From Thalassoglobus neptunius (lineage in GTDB: Bacteria; Planctomycetota; Planctomycetia; Planctomycetales; Planctomycetaceae), in assembly GCF_007859735.1 (NCBI RefSeq), contig NZ_SIHI01000001.1:2433249-2497248 (forward strand): a DNA stretch of 64,000 nt, read 5' to 3'. Positions 45,254 through 53,100 of the stretch are shown in pieces; the stretch's first letter is position 1, and every line of letters begins with the position of its first letter. Below the pieces are notes generated by a model. It was not told the origin of the DNA. It saw only the letters and a list, made by a program, of their open reading frames with translations, and ran no database searches. A program made the translations under genes and the position numbers.

Positions 45254-46695
45254 CCCCTCCCCAAGCTGTGAGCCTGACGAATGGCCTTTTCCGGATCGAT
45301 ATTCCCTCCACAAACAGGACACGTCTGATCAAGCGCCAGATCGTGAATGGACGCTTCAACGACACCCATCTGATCCTCGATTTCAACCATCTTCGCATTG
45401 AGTTCTTCGGCGCGCGTCTGCTGTTCTTCCAACTTCGAAATGATCTCACAGATGCTGTCGACGGTCGGAATTTCCGGAGGAGACGCAAGCTCCTGAAATT
45501 GTTCCTGCCGGGCCAACTCGAGATCAACTCTTTCGACCGCAGTGGTCATTCTCTCGACAACTGCCCGCAAGTCATCACAGGAGGTCCACTTCGGGGGTTC
45601 AAGATCTCCGATCGAGCTCAATTGAGCTTCACTGGCAAGACATCGGCGATCGGCATCTTCAATGCTTTGAATCAGTTGATTGAGTCGTTCGGTGTCTTCA
45701 AGGCGGGGTGGTCCATCGAGCTGGTTGAGGCACTCCCGGGTCGACTCGTGGCGTTGAATCGAGAATTCAAGCTTCTCGCAAGAACTCAGGACGTGACTCA
45801 GTGTGTCGACATCAAAGAGTTCCGGCGGAGATGTCAGCGGACTGAGGGAATCAAGCTGTCCGCCATGCAGAACCAGCTTCTGAGAAATCGTTGCCAACCC
45901 AACGGTCAACTCGTCGAGTCGACTCGTCTCTTCCAGCTTCGGCGGTGTTTCAAGTTTATGAAGGACACTCGCTCTTCGTGAGTGAAACTCCGATTCGGTC
46001 TGGGCGTGAGCGATTTCATCGACAAGTTCCGTGAAGGAATCCGCTTCTGCCTGACTTTCAAGCCATTGTGAATAAAGCTTCTCGACTTCGACGGTTCGCT
46101 CTTCAATCAACAACGCGGGCTTGAGAACTTCCAACTGCAGCGTGCAGTCTTCGAGTTCTTTCTCCAACCGTCCCTTATCTTTCTTGGCGAATCGGACGCG
46201 GTCCTGATGAACCTGCTGCATCTCAAGAAGACGGCTCACATCCGAAGAGGATGCGAAAAACTGTGCCGCTGATGAGCCGGTTTTATCGAGCAGGAAAATC
46301 GGAGACTTCTGAGCCCCGAAGTGAATGTCGAAGGCTTCGTTTCCGTCGTTGTTGACCTTGCCAAGCCTCAACGCAGTGTTCAGTTCCTCGGACCCTCCGC
46401 CCGCCCGAATTCGGTCGAAGCGTTGACCATCAATCACATAGTGCGAGGAAGTCTTGCTTCGCGACCACGTCACTTCGTGACCGTCGTCCGTTGTGATCGT
46501 CACTGAACACGATTTCGCTCCATGACGGATCGCGTAATTCGACCCGCGCGTGTTGTCGCACAACAACTGCAGCGCAGCCACGATCGCACTCTTGCCGACA
46601 TTATTCGGCCCGGTCAACACCGTCAGCCCCTCCGCCGGTTCAATGACGGTGTGCCGATGCGACATGAAATCGGTCAACTCGATGCGAGTGATCAT
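45250..46695 (-). CDS. N-terminal half of a split Rad50/SbcC-like ATPase (Walker A and zinc hook)
   Basis: 481 residues from the ATG at 46695 (MITRIELTDFMSHRHT, a typical Rad50/SMC start). Walker A is GPNNVGKSAIV at 29-39; a Q-loop-like region follows. From about 155 the chain is coiled coil. It ends 22 residues after a zinc-hook motif CPVCGG (Cys459, Cys462), so it stops where a normal Rad50 would turn back. There is no signature or Walker B; these are on the separate 241-residue protein at 43241-43966. Residues 251-445 contain five copies of a Pro-Pro-marked unit spaced 39, 39, 38 and 39 residues. The stop overlaps the Mre11-like start. Confidence 0.9.
   Translation of the reverse strand: MITRIELTDFMSHRHTVIEPAEGLTVLTGPNNVGKSAIVAALQLLCDNTRGSNYAIRHGAKSCSVTITTDDGHEVTWSRSKTSSHYVIDGQRFDRIRAGGGSEELNTALRLGKVNNDGNEAFDIHFGAQKSPIFLLDKTGSSAAQFFASSSDVSRLLEMQQVHQDRVRFAKKDKGRLEKELEDCTLQLEVLKPALLIEERTVEVEKLYSQWLESQAEADSFTELVDEIAHAQTESEFHSRRASVLHKLETPPKLEETSRLDELTVGLATISQKLVLHGGQLDSLSPLTSPPELFDVDTLSHVLSSCEKLEFSIQRHESTRECLNQLDGPPRLEDTERLNQLIQSIEDADRRCLASEAQLSSIGDLEPPKWTSCDDLRAVVERMTTAVERVDLELARQEQFQELASPPEIPTVDSICEIISKLEEQQTRAEELNAKMVEIEDQMGVVEASIHDLALDQTCPVCGGNIDPEKAIRQAHSLGRG
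45475..45945 (-). repeat. Five-fold 39-residue Pro-Pro repeat inside the Rad50-like N-half
   Basis: Pro-Pro pairs at residues 251-252, 290-291, 329-330, 367-368 and 406-407 of the encoded protein. Each is followed by a pattern like PPrLEDTERLNQLIQSI: a charged residue, then Leu or Ile about 8-9 and 12 positions on. The units are diverged, so this is an old internal repeat rather than recent DNA duplication. Confidence 0.8.
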
Positions 46696-46933
46696 GAAAC
46701 AACCTGTACTTGCGTCCACTCCCAAAGACGATACTCAACAGCCCGATGAACTTCCAGAGATCAGCCCGAGAAGCTTTGGCATTTTCGCGACCTGATCAGC
46801 CTCGAACGGCATGCCCGGTCCATCCAGTCACCATCTTAGCGTTGAGACACCGGACATCGAAGTGGCCAAGTGTTCTCGTCGTCACGGAGTGAACGGTTGC
46901 CCTTTCTTTGAACGCAGCCCTTTGAAGACTACA

Positions 46934-46990
46934 TAAAAAAACCGCTGTGCCGTCCAGATTGACGACACAGCGGTCCGAGTCTTTTTCAGA
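46934..46990 (-). terminator. Strong intrinsic terminator
   Basis: Stem ACCGCTGTG-C-CGTC (46941-46954) pairs with GACG-A-CACAGCGGT (46961-46974), one mismatch, loop of six. Read on the minus strand it runs straight into TTTTTT (46940-46935). On the plus strand a TTTTT run also follows after a short gap. It fits termination of the giant surface-protein gene, whose stop is at 47107, and perhaps insulation of the downstream operon. Confidence 0.85.
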
Positions 46991-47004
46991 GTCTTGTTAG
47001 CGGT

Positions 47005-47109
47005 TAGAGCATTCTCTGTTTTGATGTGCACTCACTCGCACGAGCAAACTCAGCCTTTGAACTGATGAAAGAGTTCAAGCGAGTGCACCGGAAAGAGCAA
47101 CTTGCTCTA
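47005..47109 (-). repeat. Interspersed palindromic element, copy A
   Basis: 105 bases bounded by TAGAGCA and its complement. Near-identical to copy B. Inner inverted arms GTGCACTCGC / GCGAGTGAGTGCAC and a central stem CTTGAACT / AGTTCAAAG make it foldable as one long hairpin. Read on the minus strand, its first three bases are the TAG stop of the giant surface-protein gene. Confidence 0.88.
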
Positions 47110-50100
47110 GAAGCTACCCCATCCGAATGGGAGTTCGCCGATTCCGGCTCCAAGATTCACGGTATCGCCGAAGCTGTCCCCGTTGTTGAATCCTGCAGTC
47201 GTTGAACCTGCTGAGACTCGGAATGTGCTGTCACCGACGCCTGAGTACAGGAATGTGTCGGAAGCACCTGTCGCTGCTGGAATCGCAAACGCTCCGGAGC
47301 GAGAAGCCAGTCGTTGTGCATTTCGCAAGCGAGTTCCGCTTGTGAACGGTCCAACAGTCGGCTGAGTATCTGTTCGCGACTTGAAGACCGATTCGTCGTT
47401 GTTGAACGATGCACCCGCCCGGACGATGTCGATGTCATCCCCGGTGTTTCCGGTGAAGACGAGATCGATTCGGGAAAGTGGATCTTGAACGAAACTGGTC
47501 ACGTTGAAGGTCGCAGCATCCCAGGTTCCAGCTGTTGTCGCTGGAGTTGTCGTTGAGACGAACGATTCGATGAGAACATCTGAACCGGGTTGACCGATGA
47601 ACGAGCTGTTCGTCACGTTGGCCAGAACTCCACCACGTCCAGTCAAGTTGCCGGCTCCGTCGCTGACGAATCCACCATTGTTGCTGAAGTCAGTGGTCGC
47701 TCCACTGGTTCCGATTCGCATGACCAAACCGCTTCCGGAGAATCCGCTGTTCAACCCATTGTCCATGACAATGTTGTTGTCGAAGTCAAATTCCAGAATT
47801 GGGTTCGCCATCGGATCGCCAGCAGCAGCCATGGCAGCTGTCGCGAGTGCGTCAGCGGACTGTGCCAGGTCGGCGGTGTTCACAACGTAAACACCTTCGA
47901 GGTTGTTCCCCTCAACGAGGCTGTTGGTGATGGCCACGTCTGCTGTGGTTGTGCCACGAACCAGCAGGTCGATTCCACGTCCACCGTTTTCACGGAAGGT
48001 GTTGTCGTCGAGGTTCGCGGTCAGGTTTTGACCCGGTTCGGAAATCATCTGGAGAGCGTCTCCCCCGTTCATTTCCAACATGTTGTTGGAGATTGTGTGA
48101 GTTCCACCAACAATTGACACTCCCTTGTCTGCATTGAGACTCATGGTGTTGTCTGTGATGGTGTGTGTTCCTCCGACAAGAACAACTCCGTCGGCATCGT
48201 TCGAATCAATCGAGTTCCCCGAGATCGTCGAGTCCACTCCGACGAGGTTCGTGATACCGTTCGTTCCGTTGCCATCGATCGAGTTGTTGAGAATGTCAAT
48301 TCGGCCTCCGGTGTTGCCCACCAGAATTCCGCTTTGTCCATTTCCGTCGATCGTGCTTCCGGAGACGAGAACGTCCCGACCGGTGTTCTGGGTTCGAAGT
48401 CCGTTTCCGGCGTTGTTGCTGATGTTCATGTCCACGAACTCGAAGTTCACGTCCACATTCATCGCGGTGATTCCGTCTCCGTTGTTACCCGAAGTCGATC
48501 CACCAGTGATCGTGATCGTTTCACCAGGGTTCAGTGATTCCGCGTTGAAGCGGATTCCGCCCAGCTCATTGTTATCGATCACGTTGTCTTCAAACGTCAG
48601 TTGATGCGTGGCGTTGACATCAATTCCGTAACCCCCGTTGAAGAGGATATCGTTGTCGATAAAGTCCGCTTCAATTGATGGAGCATCATCCATCGACACG
48701 GTGACCTGATTCAGCTCAACACCGTCTCCGCCGTTGTTTTCGATCTGGTTGTCTGCAACGAGAGCGTCGATGGTTGCATCGAATTGAGCTTCCATTGCCA
48801 GACCGCGACCGACGTTCTGAGACATGATGTTCTGAACAATCGAGAACTCATCTGTCATGTCACCCTGTGAAGCGACAATGTCGATCCCGTCACTCAGGTT
48901 CGAGTTGAAGACAGAGTTGGTGATTGTCACATTGTCGACGACAGCTGATCCGAATCGCTCGAACCGAAGTCCGTCGACATTGTTCAGCGTCGAATCGACA
49001 TTCTGAATCGTTGGGTTCACCAGCGAGGCACTCAGGTCACTGCTGATCAGAATCCCTGATCCCGTGTTTCCTGAGAAGGTCGTGTTCGCCACGGTCTCAT
49101 CGCCGATTGTCAGGTTTGGAGCCGACGCATTGTCGGTCAAGCGAACGGCAAGTCCTTCCGCTCCGAAGTCAGGATCTGAACCACTTCGTGTCGAGCTGAT
49201 ATTGGTATTGGTAATGCGAAGATCTCCGGTCGCGTTCTGTGACAGTGAGATCCCAATCCCTGCGTCCACGTTGTTCGTGATCACGTTCAGGTCCGTATCT
49301 TCGCTTCCAGCACCTGCATCGAAGACCACGTTTGTGTTGTCTTTCGCATCGATACGAAGACCGAACGAGTTGTTCCCGTCGAGGTTGTTGCGGGAGAAGT
49401 CATTCACTTCGATCGAAGCAGAGTCCGAAAGGTCGAGACTGATTCCGCGATCCCCATGGAAGGCGATCGTGTTGTCGGTCATCGTGGTGACCATCGACTC
49501 AGTTCCATCGAGAGCGATGTTGATTCCGCGACCACCATTCGATCCGAAGGTGTTGCCGGTGAATTCGAGTTCAATCGTATTCCCGTTGGTCGTTGGATTC
49601 AGCATTCGGAAGGCGTCACCGTTGGCGTGATCAGTAATCACGTTTCCGGAGACAACTCCGCCGGTCAGATCACTATTGGTCAGACCAATGTTGATTCCGT
49701 GACCTTCGTTCATCTGAAGCGAAGCCAATGCTTCTGCACCAACTGCGAGTGCTGGCATGTCACCATACAGTGCTTCGAGGTTATCCATGTCAGCCACAAC
49801 GCTGTCAGGACGCATGACGATTTCGTCATCTGCCTCGACACTGGCTGAACCGCCTGTGACGGCTGCCAGAACTGCTGGCGATGGATAGGTGTCCGCAACG
49901 TTTGGATCGACGACGTACCCGATGTCGGCAAGACTTTGAATCGTCAGCTCGCTCAACGGATTCGGCACACCATCGTTCAAGTATCCGGTCATCAACTCAT
50001 TATCGAAGACAGATTCTCGCCAGTGCGATTCAACAGTTCCAGCACCACCGATGTTTTCAAGCGGCACGCTTGTTTCAGTCAGACCGAACAGTGAGTTGTA

Positions 50101-53100
50101 AGCATCGATCGTATTGGTTCCGGTGAACCGTGGATCGTTCGTTCCTGAACCGGAAACAAGACCAAGGTTGTTCCAGATCGTTCCAATTCCGAGAACGTGC
50201 CCCATCTCGTGCAGGATGATTTCATCCAGTTGACCGGCTGCTTCGCGATCAGCGAGGTCAGCTGTGTCGAACTGCATGACTCCCTGGAACGGCAGGAAGC
50301 TTCCGCCTCGCAGACCAGTCGGACCAGCTTGTCCGAGAATTCCGTTGACACCATCGATTGGAATTCCAGAAGCGTCAATGACCAGATCATCGATGAGTCC
50401 GACATCCAGAAGGTCTTCGGTAATGATCTGTTCCCATCGAAGCTCTGCCTGTTGGAAGAGAAGCTGCTGACTTGGAGTCAGACCACCTGAGAAGTTCACG
50501 ATGATGTCGAATTCATTCGCAGGAGTGGGCATCAATGTTCCCATTCCGTTGTTTTCAATCAACAGACCGTTGATGTCGGAGTTGTCCATTTGCAGACTGA
50601 TTCCGTCACGGCCGTTCATGTTGATATCAGCATGATCAACGATTTCGAGGTTGGTGACTGGCGAATCAACGAAGTCCAGAAGAATTCCGTCGCTGCCGTT
50701 GCTCATGACGCTGTTCATCGCCATTCGCATGTCATCCAGTCGCGATCCGTCAAACTCGAGGACAATTCCTCCACTCAAGTTGCTGCTGACGTTGTTCAGC
50801 TCAATCGTTCCTCCGTTCAGACCACCGACATCGCTGTCAGTTGCTGAGATCGAAATTCCGCGAGCGTTGTTGGACTCAACATCGTTCTCCGAGATGTTCA
50901 GAGATTGAATGTGTGATCCGTTTCCGGCGTTCAATTGGAAACCGTCTCCACCGTTTCCGACACCGGACAAGTCTCCACCGATCGATCCATCGCGAGAGAA
51001 GAAGATGTAACGACCGTCATGCATCGACTCGAGGCTGTTCTGAACCAGACTTGTCGCTGCGGGACCACTGTCGAGGAAGGCACCGTTCACACCTGATCCA
51101 GCAAGCTCGAATGAGGTGTCCACACCGTTGGAGTAACCAACCCGTGCGGAATCTCCGCCGAGACCGAATGCATCAGAACCACTGGCTTCGCCAGCTTCCC
51201 AGAGAATCTCGCCATAGTTGAACTCGATATCGAAGTCACCCGGTCGAATATCTGATCGGTCGACCAGGACCAGTTGGAACGAGTTCGTCGGAAGTCCGTT
51301 GTTTGTGCCTGTCACAGAGAAGTGACGCACGTCGAGCCAGTTGACGCCGAATGCCTGTCGGCCATTCACGACGCCTTGACCGAATGTGACTTCGCCAGAC
51401 ATGGCACCCGTCGAGTCAGCACGCGTATCAACATCCGCGAAGAACGGAGCGATGATCTGTCGGCTTGTGTCTTCCAATCCGAATGGAGTGAACGTTCCAA
51501 GCGGAGCATCAAAGGTGATGTTTCCGTTGTTGTTGACGAAGGCCGAATCGAAGAGCTGTCCGAAGAAGTTGGCATCGAAACCGAGAGGAATCAGGCCGGT
51601 AGACAGGTCATCGTTCGCAGCCAGCGTGTTGAAATCGAATCCGTTTCGGATCAGTGGCAGCGAATCGTCGATTGGAGTCGAAGGATTCGCGGTCGATCCA
51701 GGAAGAATTCCGAAGGTGTTCCCCACGACATTCAGGTTCTCGATGGGAGTATTGTCGAGATCCATTCGCATTCCGTTTCCAGTATTCACGGATGCGACGC
51801 TGTCGAGGATGTTCAAATTCGTGACCGAGCTGTCCGTCAGATCGATGTGAATTCCGTCAAACATGTTGAGGGTACTCACAACGTCTGCAAGTTCGAGAGT
51901 CTCGATCGTCAGGTTGGAACCAGTGATATCGAGACCGTGTCCGAAGTTTCCGGAAGTCTCGAGGTCGCTGACATTCAGACCCGCAACGGTGACAGTCTGA
52001 GTCAGAGTCGTGACATCGATATCACTCATGAGACCGACATTGTCCAACACAAGATTGAACCCGTCTCCGAGGTTTCCGGATGTTGTCGTCGTTCCGCTGT
52101 CGCTGTTCACGTCAACAGCCAGATTGGTGACATCCGTCGCTTCGACTGAGATCCCGTGACCGTTGTTTCCATCAATATTTCCGGAAACCTGGACCGCGAG
52201 TTGATCAATGTCCGCTCCGGTCACGCTGACACCGCTTCCGTTGTTGCCGGAAACGTCGTTTGGTCCGGTCATGATCAACGCAGCCATGGTGTTAGCTCCG
52301 GTGGCGTTCAACTCGACACCGTTTCCGTTGTTGCCGGTGATCTCCATGTTTCCAGTGTCGTCGGTGCTCGACAACAACTCTCCGATGAAGGCTCCTCCGT
52401 CTGCAACGTCCACCGAAATCCCGGCTCCGCTGTTGGAGTCAACGAGTGTGTTTTCGATGCTGATGCTCGACGTTGAGCCCGCACCACTCACTTGCCCCTG
52501 AATTCCGCTCAAGCTTCCGCTTTGCCCGTTGTTGGCAAAGGTGCTTGTCGTATCCAGAATTGTCAGGTCGCCGCCAGAAATTGCTTCGAAGGCAAGCCCT
52601 TCTTCACCGTTGTTCTGAACAAGCATTTCTGACGAAGTGACGTGCAGCTCTCCGTTCGATGTCGCTTCAAGATTGAAGCCTTTCTCAGCATTTGTGGCTG
52701 AGGAAACCGTATCGAGATTCAGATCGATGCGGCCGTTGTTGCGAGCTGTCGCTGTCAGACCGTCACCGGATGTTGCGTTCACCTGTCCGTTGTCGTTGAG
52801 TCCGACATCAGTCAGGTTGATCATGGTGTGTGTGTTTGCACCGTTAGTGTCGACGCTCAACCCATCTTCACCACTGAACGAGAGTGAACCGTCGCTGTAG
52901 TCGAAGACAAGTGTTCCCCCTGCGGAGTTGGTGAACAATGCCCCTTCTTCACCCGAACCCGTTGCAGGAGCCCCGGAAATTTGAACCATGGCTGTTGAGC
53001 CGATTCCGCTGACAGTTCCCTGAAAAGCGTTCCCCAGGTTGTTCGAGAAATCGTTGACCGAGTCCTCTGCTGTTGCAGCACTCAGAGTCGCTCGTGATGT

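Noticed and set aside
45475..45945. Recent tandem DNA duplication behind the 39-residue repeat
   Set aside because: The DNA of the units is well diverged; only the protein pattern repeats.
43241..46695. Split Rad50 explained as a frameshift or sequencing error
   Set aside because: An intact nuclease gene and a second gene lie between the halves, and all four frames are cleanly coupled; a simple frameshift cannot give this.
51274..52149. Long plus-strand frames opposite the giant gene
   Set aside because: Antisense shadows of a repetitive Asp/Asn/Gly/Val-coding sequence.
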